Shown here: one piece after another, positions 1-9,819 of the stretch
How positions within the stretch are numbered: position 1 is the first letter of the stretch
How the letters are laid out: each line of letters starts with the position of its first letter
Assembly (NCBI RefSeq): GCF_000503895.1
Contig: NC_022997.1
Location: 1,384,501-1,448,500, forward strand
Direction: 5' to 3'
DNA from: Hyphomicrobium nitrativorans NL23
GTDB taxonomy: Bacteria; Pseudomonadota; Alphaproteobacteria; Rhizobiales; Hyphomicrobiaceae
Length of the DNA: 64,000 nt
The notes under the pieces: generated by a model
Told to the model about the DNA's origin: nothing
Seen by the model: the letters and a program-made list of their open reading frames with translations, nothing else
Database searches by the model: none
Translations under genes and position numbers: made by a program

Positions 1-172
1 CTGTCATCCCGGCCAAGTGAGGCGAAGCCGAGCGCAGAGCCGGGAGCCAGGAGAAGCTTCTTTCGCGAAATATCGCGTCTTCGACGACTTTTATGCTGGG
101 TCCCGGATAAGGCTTCGGGTCGTGCTGAAAGCACGCAAGCATAGACGCGCCTTCGCCTTTCCGGGATGACAG
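1..172. repeat. Intergenic repeat with 12-bp terminal inverted repeats
   Basis: The segment begins with CTGTCATCCCGG (1-12) and ends with its exact reverse complement CCGGGATGACAG (161-172). Motifs of the form GTCATCCCGG...CCGGGATGAC are familiar as dispersed intergenic elements in Hyphomicrobiales genomes (general knowledge). It contains no convincing gene and lies just past the 3' end of the minus-strand RNase D gene. The window starts exactly on the repeat, so its left edge may be cut. Confidence 0.55.
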
Positions 173-192
173 GGAGGCGAGAGCGGGGCCGC

Positions 193-1350
193 TCAGCGGC
201 CGTTGACTGGGATGGCCAGCACCTCGCCCTTGGAGAGGGTGAGCGCCAGCTCGCCGCGCTTCAACCGCAGCGCGTCCTCGCCGAAAAGCTGGCGCCGCCA
301 GCCCTTCAGGGCTGGGACGTCGGGCTCGGCTTCGCTCGCGATCCGCTCAAGGTCTTCGGAGCCCGCGATGAGGCGGGGCGCGACACGATGACGGGCGGCG
401 GCGGCCTTGAGTAGCACCTTCAGCAATTCGATGATTGCGGTCGCCTCGGCGGAGAGCGGCTGATTGCGCGGAAGCGGAGGCACCGTCTTGGGGTCGCGAT
501 CGAGGCCGCGGCGCACGGCATCCACAATGTCTTTCGCGCGCTGGGAGCGGGAGAAGCCTTCGCTTAGCGTGCGTAGCTCCGAGAGCTGGTCCGTCGAGGT
601 CGGAAGCTGGTTGGCGATGTCGTAGAGAGCTTCGTCGCGGAGGATGCGCCCGCGCGGGACGTCCTGCGTCTGGGCCATGCGCTCGCGCCAGGCGGCAAGC
701 TCCATCAGCACCGCGAGCGCCTTGCGGTTCTTCACCCGCATCTTGAGGCGCTGCCAGGCGTTGTCGGGGTGGCTTTCGTAGGTGGCCGGGTCGGTCAGCT
801 CGGCCATTTCCTCGTCCAGCCAGGAGGCGCGGTCGGTGGTGGCGAGTTCGGTGCGCAGATACGTGTAGATGTCGCGCAGGTGGGTGACGTCCCCGAGCGC
901 GTAGATGAGCTGTTTGTCGGAGAGCGGCCGGCGGCTCCAGTCCGTGAAACGCGAACTCTTGTCGAGGTCGCGGCCCGTGACCTTCTTCACAAGGTTGACG
1001 TAGCTCACGCTCTCGCCGAAGCCGCAGACCATGGCGGCCACCTGGGTGTCGAATACCGGCGCCGGGATGAGGCCCGCTTCCGAGTAGACGATCTCGATGT
1101 CCTGGCGCGCGGCGTGAAACACCTTCACGACGTTGCGTTTCGCCATCAGCTCGTAAAAGGGGCCGAGGTCGATGCCGTCCGCGAGCGGATCGACGATGAC
1201 CTCCTCGCGCGCATTGGCGAGCTGGATCAGGCAGAGATCCGGCCAGAAAGTCTGCTCGCGCATGAACTCCGTGTCGACGGTGACGAAGTCGCCATCGGCA
1301 AGCCTGGAGCAGGTGTCGGAGAGATCGGATGTGGAGGTAATGACGTGCAT
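193..1350 (-). CDS. rnd: Ribonuclease D
   Basis: 385-residue 3'-5' exoribonuclease of the DEDDy family, which trims tRNA precursors and other structured RNAs. The three exonuclease motifs are visible: DTEF at residues 26-29, HAARQD at 79-84, and Y150 with D154 in YALGDV. A helical HRDC-type region follows at about 200-290 and a helical C-terminal region after that. I chose the ATG at 1350 (MHVITSTSD) because family members start here; 21 more codons upstream are open but add only an arginine-rich tail. The length is normal. The gene stands alone, facing away from the 1820 gene, with a 468-bp gap upstream. Confidence 0.93.
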   Translation of the reverse strand: MHVITSTSDLSDTCSRLADGDFVTVDTEFMREQTFWPDLCLIQLANAREEVIVDPLADGIDLGPFYELMAKRNVVKVFHAARQDIEIVYSEAGLIPAPVFDTQVAAMVCGFGESVSYVNLVKKVTGRDLDKSSRFTDWSRRPLSDKQLIYALGDVTHLRDIYTYLRTELATTDRASWLDEEMAELTDPATYESHPDNAWQRLKMRVKNRKALAVLMELAAWRERMAQTQDVPRGRILRDEALYDIANQLPTSTDQLSELRTLSEGFSRSQRAKDIVDAVRRGLDRDPKTVPPLPRNQPLSAEATAIIELLKVLLKAAAARHRVAPRLIAGSEDLERIASEAEPDVPALKGWRRQLFGEDALRLKRGELALTLSKGEVLAIPVNGR

Positions 1351-1819
1351 TGCGGGACGTATATAGACTCGCCCAGGCGGATGCCGCCAGTGCATTCGTC
1401 GCAGCATCGCCACTCTTCCGCTTCTTCTTCATGGCTCGCGCGGGGGCTTGCCGCGGTTAACGGTTCGTTATCCAGCATCCTTCCGCGTCTTCGGGCCGCG
1501 CCCGGTTTCGGACCCGCGTGGCGCACGAAAAATTTTGCAAGAGTGCGATTTCATCGGGTGCGACATCTAGTCAGGAAATCGGGATTGATGTATAAAATTG
1601 TCCTGGCGCGGCTCGATCTCTTTCGCGGATACCGAACATAAGCGGTCTTTTGGAGTTGCCGTCGATTTGGCGGGCAATTGCCGATCGGATTCCCTTATGA
1701 GCGCTTCCGTCGATCTCTGCATTTCCTTTGTCGATCCGCCCGGTTGTTTCGGTGTGGCGGCTCAGCCGCCGAGCGTGCTTTCAGCGTGGCGGCCGCGGTG
1801 GGCCGCGTAGGAGTTTGGC
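1351..1819. other. Gene-poor gap between divergent genes
   Basis: No supported gene, RNA or repeat is seen here. The gap must hold the promoters of the leftward RNase D gene and the rightward coiled-coil gene. Short open frames in it are arginine- or proline-rich and lack ribosome binding sites. A clear TAGGAG site sits at 1808-1813, just ahead of the GTG start at 1820. Confidence 0.4.
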
Positions 1820-2353
1820 GTGCTGGAACTCATCAGGCAGAAGACCGTCAGAGCACGGTCGTCGGCGCTGCATACTTATCTCTCCGAGAAACAAGCGTTT
1901 GAGCGGGCGTCGCCCGGCCCCGCGGTTCAGCTCATCGCGCGCGACACCTTCGTCGCCGAGACCTCGATCAAGCTCGAACAGCTTGTCATCGAGGTCAAAT
2001 CTCTCGGTCGCGATCTGCAACTCGTAAAAGGCGACATTTCCGAACTTCGCGACGAGGCGGCGCGCAGCCGTAGATTTTCCGAATTTATCGATCGGGAGTA
2101 TAAATCCCGGACTTCGAAACTGGATGAGCTTTCGCGGCGATTTGATTATCTCAAATCGAGATTTGACGCGATCGACGGAAATTCGAAGGGCGATTATCAG
2201 GCTTTTCGCGATTTCGAGTCCGTAAGCCGCCGATTAACGGAGCTTGGGGCTGTCGAACGCTCGTTTCGGGACGTTTCGAAGCGGCTCAAGATCAGCGCGG
2301 CGCTTTTTCTCGCCTCGATCGTCGGTTGGATGATCATGCTGTTCGCGTCTTAA
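1820..2353 (+). CDS. Coiled-coil protein with C-terminal membrane anchor
   Basis: 177-residue protein starting at a GTG preceded by TAGGAG about 6 bases upstream. The central part (about residues 45-150) is rich in E, K, R, D and L with heptad-like spacing, as expected for a coiled coil. The last 16 or so residues are hydrophobic ([16 protein letters not shown]), suggesting a tail anchor that leaves the coiled coil in the cytoplasm. I do not recognise a named family and assign no function. It is about 190 bp upstream of aspS on the same strand. Confidence 0.75.
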   Translation: MLELIRQKTVRARSSALHTYLSEKQAFERASPGPAVQLIARDTFVAETSIKLEQLVIEVKSLGRDLQLVKGDISELRDEAARSRRFSEFIDREYKSRTSKLDELSRRFDYLKSRFDAIDGNSKGDYQAFRDFESVSRRLTELGAVERSFRDVSKRLKISAALFLASIVGWMIMLFAS

Positions 2354-2541
2354 GACGCGGGGCGCGTGTCGGTGTCGCCACGTCTCCGAGGGGCGCCAGG
2401 CCCCCAGGGCAGAGGCATTCGTCTCTTCGGCCATTCTCAGCACGGCCCGCTTCAGCCCAGCCGCCCCGAGCCTTGACTTTTGGGCCTCTTCCATGCGCTT
2501 GTCCGCCAACTTTACGCGGGGTTCGAGACAGGTTTCGGCAC

Positions 2542-4395
2542 ATGGCAGCGGCGAAGACATCGGCAGCAGGTGAAGGCAAGGCGGGGGGCGCGCTCCACCG
2601 CTATCGGTCCCACACGTGCGGGGCGCTTCGGCCGGCCGATATCGGCGCGACGGCGCGTCTTTCGGGGTGGGTGCACCGCGTGCGCGATCACGGCGGCGTT
2701 CTGTTTATCGACCTGCGCGACCATTACGGGTTGACGCAGGTGGTGGCCGACCCCGATAGCGCGGCCTTCAAGACGGCGGAAGCGGTGCGCTCGGAATGGG
2801 TGATCCGCATCGACGGCCTGGTCCGTCAGCGCCCCGAAGGCACGACGAACGCGGAGCTGCCGACCGGCGAGATCGAGGTTTACGCCAGCGAGATCGAGGT
2901 GTTGTCCGAAGCGCGCGAGCTTCCGGTGCCGGTGTTCGGCGAGCCGGACTATCCGGAGGACCTGCGTCTCACCTATCGCTTTTTGGATCTCCGGCGCGAG
3001 ACGCTGCACGCGATCATCATGAGGCGGCTCGCGATCACGCGCTCGATCCGCCAGCGGATGCACGAGGCGGGCTTCAACGAGTTTCCGACGCCGATCCTCA
3101 CCGCGTCCTCGCCGGAAGGCGCGCGCGACTTCCTGGTGCCGAGCCGCATTCACGCGGGCCGCTTCTACGCGCTGCCGCAGGCGCCGCAGCAGTACAAGCA
3201 GCTTCTCATGGTATCGGGTTTCGACCGCTATTTTCAGATCGCGCCGTGCTTCCGCGACGAAGACCCGCGCGCCGACCGTCTGCCGGGCGAGTTCTACCAG
3301 CTCGACGTGGAAATGAGCTTCGTCGAGCAGGAGGACATCTTCCAGACGATGGAGCCCATCATGACGGGGGTGTTCGAGGAGTTTGCCGACGGCAAGCGCG
3401 TCGACACGGACTGGCAGCGCATTCCTTACGACACTGCGATTGCGAAGTACGGCAGCGACAAGCCGGATCTGCGTAACCCCATCGAAATGCAGGACGTGAC
3501 CGAGCATTTCCGCGGGTCGGGTTTCAAGGTCTTTGCGGGCATGATCGAGAAGGACCCGAAGGTCCGCGTGTGGGCGATCCCGGCCAAGGGCGGCGGCAGC
3601 CGCGCGTTCTGCGACCGCATGAATGCGTGGGCGCAGAAGGAAGGCCAACCCGGTCTCGGCTACATCTTCTGGCGTGAGGATGAGGGTGCTGCTGGCGCGG
3701 GTCCCATTGCGAAGAACGTCGGCTCGGAGCGGGCGGCCGCCATCCAGGAGCAGATGGGGCTAGCGACGGGCGATGCCTGCTTCTTCACGGCGGGCGATCC
3801 GGCGCGCTTCTACAAGTTCGCAGGTCTCGCGCGCGACGAAGTCGGACGCGAGTTGAAGCTCGTCGACGAAGGGCGTTTTGCGTTCGCGTGGATCGTCGAT
3901 TTCCCGTTCTACGAGTGGAACGAGGAAGAGAAGAAGATCGACTTCTCGCACAACCCGTTCTCGATGCCGAAGGGCGGTCGGGCTGCGCTTGAGGCCGCGG
4001 AAGCGGAAGGGCGCGACGCCCTGCTGGCGCTCAAAGCGAACCAGTACGACGTCGTGTGCAACGGCTACGAGATCGCGTCCGGCTCGGTGCGTAACCACAT
4101 TCCGGAGACAATGGTGAAGGCGTTCGAGATCACGGGTCTCGGGCAGGCCGAGGTGGAGGATCGGTTCGGCGGTCTCTATCGCGCGTTCCAGTATGGTGCG
4201 CCTCCGCACGGCGGCATGGCGGCGGGTCTCGAACGCATGGTGATGCTGCTGACCGGCACGCCCACGGTGCGCGACGTGGCGCTGTTCCCGATGAACCAGC
4301 AGGCGGCCGACCTTCTGATGGGCGCGCCCTCGGACGTGACGCCGAAGCAGCTTCGGGAACTCTCGATCCGCGTCGTCGCTCCGGAGAAGAAATAG
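2542..4395 (+). CDS. aspS: Aspartate--tRNA ligase
   Basis: 617-residue bacterial-type class IIb aminoacyl-tRNA synthetase that charges tRNA with aspartate in the cytoplasm. An N-terminal OB fold ([14 protein letters not shown], from about residue 38) is followed by the catalytic core: motif 2 [10 protein letters not shown] near residue 236 and motif 3 GLERM near 562, with the GAD insert between. The ATG at 2542 was chosen; the conserved family start HRYRSHTCG comes about 19 residues later with no start codon closer to it, so there is a short basic N-terminal extension. Whether the enzyme is discriminating or Asp/Asn non-discriminating cannot be decided here. A YaiI-like gene starts 3 bp after the stop codon. 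Confidence 0.96.
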   Translation: MAAAKTSAAGEGKAGGALHRYRSHTCGALRPADIGATARLSGWVHRVRDHGGVLFIDLRDHYGLTQVVADPDSAAFKTAEAVRSEWVIRIDGLVRQRPEGTTNAELPTGEIEVYASEIEVLSEARELPVPVFGEPDYPEDLRLTYRFLDLRRETLHAIIMRRLAITRSIRQRMHEAGFNEFPTPILTASSPEGARDFLVPSRIHAGRFYALPQAPQQYKQLLMVSGFDRYFQIAPCFRDEDPRADRLPGEFYQLDVEMSFVEQEDIFQTMEPIMTGVFEEFADGKRVDTDWQRIPYDTAIAKYGSDKPDLRNPIEMQDVTEHFRGSGFKVFAGMIEKDPKVRVWAIPAKGGGSRAFCDRMNAWAQKEGQPGLGYIFWREDEGAAGAGPIAKNVGSERAAAIQEQMGLATGDACFFTAGDPARFYKFAGLARDEVGRELKLVDEGRFAFAWIVDFPFYEWNEEEKKIDFSHNPFSMPKGGRAALEAAEAEGRDALLALKANQYDVVCNGYEIASGSVRNHIPETMVKAFEITGLGQAEVEDRFGGLYRAFQYGAPPHGGMAAGLERMVMLLTGTPTVRDVALFPMNQQAADLLMGAPSDVTPKQLRELSIRVVAPEKK

Positions 4396-4398
4396 ACC

Positions 4399-4848
4399 AT
4401 GATATACGTTGACGCCGATGCCTGTCCGGTGAAGGACGAGGCATTGCGCGTGGCCGTTCGGCACGATCTCGAAATCGCGTTCGTCTCGAATGCCTGGATG
4501 CGGCTGCCGGAAGGGCCGAACGTTCAACGCGTCATCGTGGCGGAGGGTGCGGACGCCGCCGACGACTGGATCGCGGAGCGGATCGGCAAGGGCGACATCG
4601 CGATCACGGCCGACATTCCGCTCGCGTCGCGCTGCCTCAAGGCCGGCGCGCAGGCGCTTGGGCCCACGGGCAAGCCGTTCACGGATGCGAGCATCGGCAT
4701 GGCGCTTGCCATGCGCGACCTCAAGCAGCATTTGCGGGAGACCGGCGAGAGCCGCGGGTTCAACGCGTCTTTCACGCCGAAGGACCGCTCGCGGTTTCTC
4801 GAAGCGCTGGAGCTGGCCGTGCAGCGGGCCAAGCGCGGGCAGGCGTGA
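4399..4848 (+). CDS. YaiI/YqxD family protein (DUF188, PIN-like)
   Basis: 149-residue small protein of the UPF0178/DUF188 family. The diagnostic start MIYVDADACPVKDE is present, followed by SNAWMRLP near residue 31, a DDWIAERI stretch near 54 and ADIPLA near 72. These carry the conserved acidic residues expected of a PIN/NYN-like fold, which suggests nuclease-like activity (inference; the biochemical role of the family is not established). It starts 3 bp after the aspS stop, so the two are probably co-transcribed. Confidence 0.9.
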   Translation: MIYVDADACPVKDEALRVAVRHDLEIAFVSNAWMRLPEGPNVQRVIVAEGADAADDWIAERIGKGDIAITADIPLASRCLKAGAQALGPTGKPFTDASIGMALAMRDLKQHLRETGESRGFNASFTPKDRSRFLEALELAVQRAKRGQA

Positions 4849-4897
4849 GGATCTCCGGGCCGTCGTAAGCCTTCGTGGACTTGGAGACGCATCTGGG

Positions 4898-4915
4898 CAC
4901 CGGCCTTCGCCGGTG
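4898..4915. repeat. Short GC-rich hairpin
   Basis: CACCGGC and GCCGGTG form a 7-bp stem around a CTTC loop, 50 bp past the YaiI-like gene. The flanks (CTGGG before, TGACG after) resemble intergenic repeats common in alphaproteobacteria. It lacks a T tract, so calling it a terminator would be weak. Confidence 0.4.
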
Positions 4916-5049
4916 TGACGTAAATCGGGGCAAGCGGCTCGCCAACGCACAACGCCATCCGGGCCTCATGGCGGCCATGCTTCGCATGCACGGCCGCGAT
5001 GCGGACAAGTTTGCGGGCGCTGTACGGCGGCTTTCAGGACGGGAAAGGC

Positions 5050-6828
5050 TCAGCGGCGGATGGAGCGCAGCTCTTCGGCGATACGGGCCGACTGCGAGGG
5101 CCAGCTTGCCGCGAGCCAGTCGTCGGTGCCGAACAGCCAGTACCAGAAGCGGTTGCGGCGGTAGTAGCGCTCGACGGTGACGCGGTGCATCCGCTCGACC
5201 GTGCCGGAGAGGGCGTCCAGCATCTCGACGGGCTTGGCGGTTGCCTTCTCCAGACTGTCGATGCGCGTGGCGAGAATGCCGAACGCGTTGGCCGCGTCCT
5301 GCGCCTGGGCGTCGAGCGCGGTGGCGATGGTGTGCTGGTTGCCGTTGACCTTGGCGAGACCGATGTGCAGCTCGCTCAGCTCGTTCGAGAACGTTTCCGT
5401 CAGCTTGCCGACGCCGTCCTGTGTGTTGAGGAATTCGAGCGCGAGCGTGTCGCGCACGGCGGAGAGGCTGTCGCTTACGGAGCCGAGGTCTTCGGCGGTT
5501 TGGCCATCGGCGGTCTCGGAGCGAGTTGCGTGTTCGCCGAGCGCGCTTTCGAGCGCGGAAATGCGTTCGCGCGCCTGGGCGAGATCCTCGGCGGTGGCGG
5601 AGCGGCTGGCCTCGATCCGCTCGATCAGTGCGTCGAGATCGGTGTCGGGCTGGCGTGCGAGGGCGTCGAGCAGGGCTTCGTCCGCGGCTTTGGCCCGCTC
5701 GCGCTCGTCCTCGACGGCAATTTCGAGCGCCTTGAGGCGGTGATCCGTTTCGCGCGAGAGGACGGCATCCTCGATGACGGCGATGCGTTGCGCCAGCGGG
5801 GCGAGGTCGGGGCCCGGGCGGGAGGCGAGCGCCTCGATGGCCGTGCGGGTCTGTACGATCTCCGCCGTCAGCGTGCGCTCGATGGTTGCGAGGCGCTCCT
5901 GGATGCGCTCCTGATATTCACCGTTCGGCGGTGTGCGGGCGGAGAGGAAGGCCTGCTCCAAACTTTGCAACCGATCACCGATCACCGATTGGATCTTGTC
6001 CTGAGTGAGGCCGCCGGGGCGGGCTGTCGTGTCTTCGCGCTGGGCCATAAGCTCTCGCTGCAGGTCGTGCAGCACTCCCGATATTGTTTTTCTTTCGTCT
6101 GCCAATTCGTTCGTCAAATTGCGGATCGACTGTTCAAGGGCGTCGATCCGGGAACTTTGCGTGTGCGTCTCCGCCGTGCCGCTGCTCGCCAGTTCGTGGG
6201 TGCGCTGGGGCTGCGGCGAGGCTTGAGCGGGCTGCGGTGACGGCGCGGGGCGAAAGCGCTCGCGGACGATGCCGTCGTCGAACCCGGCATGGACGGGCTG
6301 GGCCTGTTGGAGCCGCCCGAGCAGGCGCTTGAGGCTCGTGAATTCTGCGTCGCTGTCGAACAGGGCGCGGATAATGTCGGTGACGTTGACTGGGGCCTGG
6401 CGGCGATAGGCGATGCCCGACGCCAGCCTCAAGACTTCCTCCAGCGCGTCGGTCCGGCTTGGTAATGTCTTGCCGCTGCCGGGGTCTGCCGGAATTTCTG
6501 TCGCGATGACGGTTGCGGCTTCACGGCGTAGCGCAACGGCGCGGATGCCGCGCGCCTCGAAGGCATCCGCAGCTTCGGGCACGCGGGTGAGCGCGTAGAT
6601 CAGGTGTTCCAAGCGCACTTCGAGTGCGCGATGGGCGGAGGCGACTTCAAAGGCGTGATTGCAGCAATCGAGTGCCGTCTGGTCGACCCAGATGGGGCCG
6701 CTGCGTGCGTTGGCACCCGACCGCGACCGCGATGGGGGTGCGAACATCTCTCCGCCATGCGGGAGGGCTAGATCCGACGGCGCCGCTTGAGGCGTTCTCA
6801 GATCCAGATCGTCGCCACGATAACTCAT
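5050..6828 (-). CDS. ClpA-N-like domain protein with long coiled coil
   Basis: 592-residue protein. After a disordered start, about residues 45-175 resemble the double Clp-N repeat: a first repeat with H-R-A-L-E-V-R-L-E-H-L-I-Y-A-L and a second with R-T-D-A-L-E-E-V-L. A long Q/E/A/R-rich segment (about 225-545) has strong coiled-coil character. The C-terminus is aromatic and basic (YYRRNRFWYWLFG), which may associate with the membrane. No AAA+ ATPase module follows, so this is not a Clp unfoldase. Clp-N domains elsewhere bind adaptors or substrates; a scaffold or adaptor role is inference. It faces away from the 7107 gene. Confidence 0.75.
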   Translation of the reverse strand: MSYRGDDLDLRTPQAAPSDLALPHGGEMFAPPSRSRSGANARSGPIWVDQTALDCCNHAFEVASAHRALEVRLEHLIYALTRVPEAADAFEARGIRAVALRREAATVIATEIPADPGSGKTLPSRTDALEEVLRLASGIAYRRQAPVNVTDIIRALFDSDAEFTSLKRLLGRLQQAQPVHAGFDDGIVRERFRPAPSPQPAQASPQPQRTHELASSGTAETHTQSSRIDALEQSIRNLTNELADERKTISGVLHDLQRELMAQREDTTARPGGLTQDKIQSVIGDRLQSLEQAFLSARTPPNGEYQERIQERLATIERTLTAEIVQTRTAIEALASRPGPDLAPLAQRIAVIEDAVLSRETDHRLKALEIAVEDERERAKAADEALLDALARQPDTDLDALIERIEASRSATAEDLAQARERISALESALGEHATRSETADGQTAEDLGSVSDSLSAVRDTLALEFLNTQDGVGKLTETFSNELSELHIGLAKVNGNQHTIATALDAQAQDAANAFGILATRIDSLEKATAKPVEMLDALSGTVERMHRVTVERYYRRNRFWYWLFGTDDWLAASWPSQSARIAEELRSIRR

Positions 6829-7106
6829 CCCACTCTACTCCCCGTTACGCACTGCCGGCGGGATACCCCCATATTCAGTTTGCCGGAACTCAGGCAGCAT
6901 GTCCGGCCGGATCGTCGTCCGCCGGGTGCCTGTGCGTATCCCCGCGAAGAGGATAGCCTGTTCCTGGCCGTGCGGCGAGGGGGAGCGGACTTGCCCCGAA
7001 AACGTGGTAAATGCAGCGAAATTGCCGGGTTGGCGCGGACGGTTCATACGGTCATCCGGCGGTCAGAATCGGTGCTAAACTCGGGACTTAGACGAGAGCG
7101 AAGCCG

Positions 7107-7568
7107 ATGCAGGTCCTCACAGTGCCATCCGTCATTTCCTCCGAGCCCTGGGGGCGTCCCGCTCGCGGGCGGTTTCGGCGTGTCGTGCTTGGGATTGCTG
7201 CGGTTCTTGTCGGCGCCTGGGCCTTCGCGCTGGCCGGTGCCGATCCTGTTCGGGCGCAAACCGCCGATACGAAGCCTTATGACGAGCAGCTTTTGCGCCT
7301 CGCGGAGATTCTGGGCGCGGTGCACTATCTGCGCGAGTTGTGCAGCGCCGACGACGGTCAGCTCTGGCGCGACAGGATGAAGGAGCTTCTCGATACCGAG
7401 GGCGCGACCGCGCTGCGGAAGGCACGTCTTACGCGTAGCTTCAATCAAGGCTATCGCAGCTATCGGCGCACGTATGCAACGTGCACGCCAACCGCGCAAT
7501 CTTCCATCGAGCGCTTCTTGGTTGAAGGAATCGAGATCGGCGATGGGCTTGTGAAGAACGCGCGCTAA
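7107..7568 (+). CDS. TIGR02301-like exported protein
   Basis: 153-residue protein with a basic start and hydrophobic segment (about residues 27-47), then an A-x-A-type cleavage region near VRAQ. The mature part carries the pattern I associate with alphaproteobacterial family TIGR02301: YDEQLLRLAEILGAVHYLR, LC-x3-DG-QLWRDRM, then RS-F-N-x-GYRSY-x2-TY-x2-C. The two cysteines (LCS and ATC) could form a disulfide in the periplasm. Function unknown. Confidence 0.8.
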   Translation: MQVLTVPSVISSEPWGRPARGRFRRVVLGIAAVLVGAWAFALAGADPVRAQTADTKPYDEQLLRLAEILGAVHYLRELCSADDGQLWRDRMKELLDTEGATALRKARLTRSFNQGYRSYRRTYATCTPTAQSSIERFLVEGIEIGDGLVKNAR

Positions 7569-7800
7569 CTCCGGCGCGAGATCAAATTGCGCAGCGTTTC
7601 ATGCTGCTCACATGAAAACGATCCGTTAGCGCATTGATATCTTACTAACAAAAATCAATGTCACTCTAGCGAGTTTACTGTGAATTGTCTAAGCATCTGG
7701 TCGGGCGCTCTCCGCGTGCTAGGTGTACGCTCGGGAATGGAGAGAGTCGCGCGGCGAGGGGGCCCGTCTCTCGCGTTAGGCTTCTGGGGGAAGGACCGAC

Positions 7801-8049
7801 ATGACAGCGCATATCGATCTCAAATCGTCTGAGGATCTGAGTTTTCGCGCCCTGAGCCTCATTCTGGCGGCGTGGGACGAAGGGACCGAGAGCGGCGTTG
7901 CGCCCGAGCAGATGGCCTACGCCGCGCTGTTCACCGCGCTGACGGATCTCGTTTCGCTTTACGGCGAAGACGCCGTGAAGAAGCTCGCGTGCGGGCTCGA
8001 ACAGCGGATCGACCTGGGCGAATTCACGCTCGACCGCAATCTGCAGTAG
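7801..8049 (+). CDS. Small conserved hypothetical protein
   Basis: 82-residue acidic, soluble, mostly helical protein with no signal peptide or membrane segment. The ATG is preceded by GGGGGAAGG about 5-12 bases upstream, a good ribosome binding site. I do not recognise a named domain. It stands alone between the TIGR02301-like gene and the convergent LysE-type exporter. Confidence 0.65.
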   Translation: MTAHIDLKSSEDLSFRALSLILAAWDEGTESGVAPEQMAYAALFTALTDLVSLYGEDAVKKLACGLEQRIDLGEFTLDRNLQ

Positions 8050-8107
8050 GTCCCTGAAGGCGCACGCGCTGGGAACGCCGGTCGCGCGGGGTGTTCGGCT
8101 TGAGGGA

Positions 8108-8770
8108 TCAGGCCTGAAGCCACGCCACCGCCAGCTCGCCAATGAGCAGTCCGCCGATCACGATCAGAAGGGCGCCTGCGACGAGGTTCGTGTAGGCGAG
8201 GTGGACCGGGCTGAAACGGTGGCGCAGACGGCCGATCAGGTGCGAGAGGCCGAGCCACCACATCAGGCTTCCACCCATGATCGCCGCTACCATGGTGAGC
8301 GCGTCGACAACGCTGTCGACATCCACGAACGTCGATACGCCTCCGAAGATCGCAAACAGACCCAGCACCGCGGCGGGATTTGTGATGGTGAGAAAAAACG
8401 TTTTCGGAATATCCCAGGCGTAGTCGCGCAGTGTGGCGGAGCCGTCGATTTCCGCCTCCACCGTCGCAATGATGGGAGGCGCCAGATACAGTTTTATCCC
8501 GACTAGAACGAGTGCAAGGCCGCCCACGATCTGGATCGTCTGGCGGTGGTATTCGATGGCGCCCGAGATCGCGCCGACGCCGAGGCTTGCGAACAGTGCG
8601 ATCAGCCCATCGCCCAACGTCGCGCCGATGCCGGCGGCCACTCCGCCCCAGAAGCCGCGCTCGATGGCGCGTTGGATGCAGAGGACGTTGACGGGGCCTA
8701 CGGGAGCCGCGACAAGCACCCCGATCACGATGCCAACGGGGATGATGAAGAGATTGGGCACTAGCTGCAT
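8108..8770 (-). CDS. LysE family exporter
   Basis: 220-residue inner-membrane protein with about six hydrophobic segments. The first carries the LysE/RhtB signature VLVAAPVGPVNVLCIQRAIERG; the run GVAAGIGATLGDG follows, and the loop LTITNPAAVLG is typical of the second half of the family. Such proteins export amino acids or similar small molecules; the substrate cannot be read from sequence. I chose the ATG at 8770 (MQLVPNLF) because it places the first membrane helix at the N-terminus; an in-frame start at 8821 would add 17 residues. It converges on the small gene at 7801. Confidence 0.85.
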   Translation of the reverse strand: MQLVPNLFIIPVGIVIGVLVAAPVGPVNVLCIQRAIERGFWGGVAAGIGATLGDGLIALFASLGVGAISGAIEYHRQTIQIVGGLALVLVGIKLYLAPPIIATVEAEIDGSATLRDYAWDIPKTFFLTITNPAAVLGLFAIFGGVSTFVDVDSVVDALTMVAAIMGGSLMWWLGLSHLIGRLRHRFSPVHLAYTNLVAGALLIVIGGLLIGELAVAWLQA

Positions 8771-9030
8771 GTGCGCCACCGCGGCGACAGCGCTTGATCG
8801 AAGTCCGGCATTGCACCTCAAATGGGAGACCCGGTTCTCCGGGTCATGGAAGGGGACGCGAGCGTCTTATGACATATGATACGCAGCGGTCTGATTTCGA
8901 GGGGACGCGATACGCTCATTTCTCGCGGCCTGCGACACGCGCTTGCGTTGTGCCGACGCACGTTGCGGCAGGATGTTCCTCGCCTCTGGTGGCATTCGCG
9001 CCGACAGGGCTCGGCCAAGCGATCCGTCGG

Positions 9031-9645
9031 ATGCGCCGACCGTGCTGGATCGGCACTCTGGCCTCGGCCCTATTGGTAGCCGTGGTCCTGGGTGATGTCC
9101 ATGGCGATGGTCTTTCGTCTCGCGCGCTTGCGGCCGAACCTGCTGTCCAGGATCGCGCTGCGATCAAAGAACGGGCCTTTCACGGCGAGCTTCCGGAAAG
9201 CGTGATCGAAATGCGGGAGGACATTCTCGCGGCGATCCATGCGGGTGCGCTCGCGGATCTGGACAAAGCGGCCCGTTGGAGCGAGGCGAGGAGCGGCAGG
9301 CCGGTGGACTTCGGCGCTGGACCGGATGCGGATCACGTGGGCCACTGGAAACGTCTCTCGCGGGATGGTGCGGGCCTCGAAGTGCTCGCGATTGCCGCGA
9401 ACCTTCTCGCGCTGCCGCCGGCGCGGCTTGCAATCGGCAAAGATCCTGAAAATACGTTCGTCTATGTCTGGCCCTATCTCGCGGAAGTGCCGGGCAACAC
9501 ACTGACATCGACGGAAACGGTCGATCTCTTGCGTCTTGTTCCGGCGGAGACGGCGGAGGCGATCCGTAAGGGCGGAAAGTGGCCCTGGTGGCGGATTGCG
9601 ATCGGGGCCGATGGAACTTGGCTGGCGTTCCGGCGCTACGAGTAG
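9031..9645 (+). CDS. Exported hypothetical protein
   Basis: 204 residues from the ATG at 9031, which begins a signal peptide (MRRPCWIGTLASALLVAVVLG) with a likely cleavage near ALAAEP. An in-frame ATG at 8869 has a nearby AAGGGG and would add 54 residues; the choice rests on the signal peptide being N-terminal. The mature part contains YVWPYLAE and ends with a W-rich segment (KWPWWRIAIGADGTWLAF) reminiscent of small periplasmic domains of unknown function. It lies upstream of the L,D-transpeptidase, but a link is not shown. Confidence 0.65.
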   Translation: MRRPCWIGTLASALLVAVVLGDVHGDGLSSRALAAEPAVQDRAAIKERAFHGELPESVIEMREDILAAIHAGALADLDKAARWSEARSGRPVDFGAGPDADHVGHWKRLSRDGAGLEVLAIAANLLALPPARLAIGKDPENTFVYVWPYLAEVPGNTLTSTETVDLLRLVPAETAEAIRKGGKWPWWRIAIGADGTWLAFRRYE

Positions 9646-9819
9646 GTGAGGCTTGCGCTCCGAACGAGAGGGTCAATTCGGAACGAGATATTTCCCATAA
9701 AATTCAACCGTGTTCTGCTGCGGCGTGTGGACGGGTGGAAGGTTGAGCAAAGTGGGCCTATGTTCAGGGCGATCTCCTCGCCGGGGTGATGCGTTTCGGT
9801 TAGCGGTTAGAGGTTTGTG

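Noticed and set aside
347-1432. Open frame overlapping RNase D on the same strand in another frame
   Set aside because: It is R/H/P-rich and conflicts with the conserved exonuclease motifs in the RNase D frame.
4999-6240. Plus-strand frame antisense to the Clp-N/coiled-coil gene
   Set aside because: Composition is a mirror of the coiled-coil coding strand, with no domain and no ribosome binding site.
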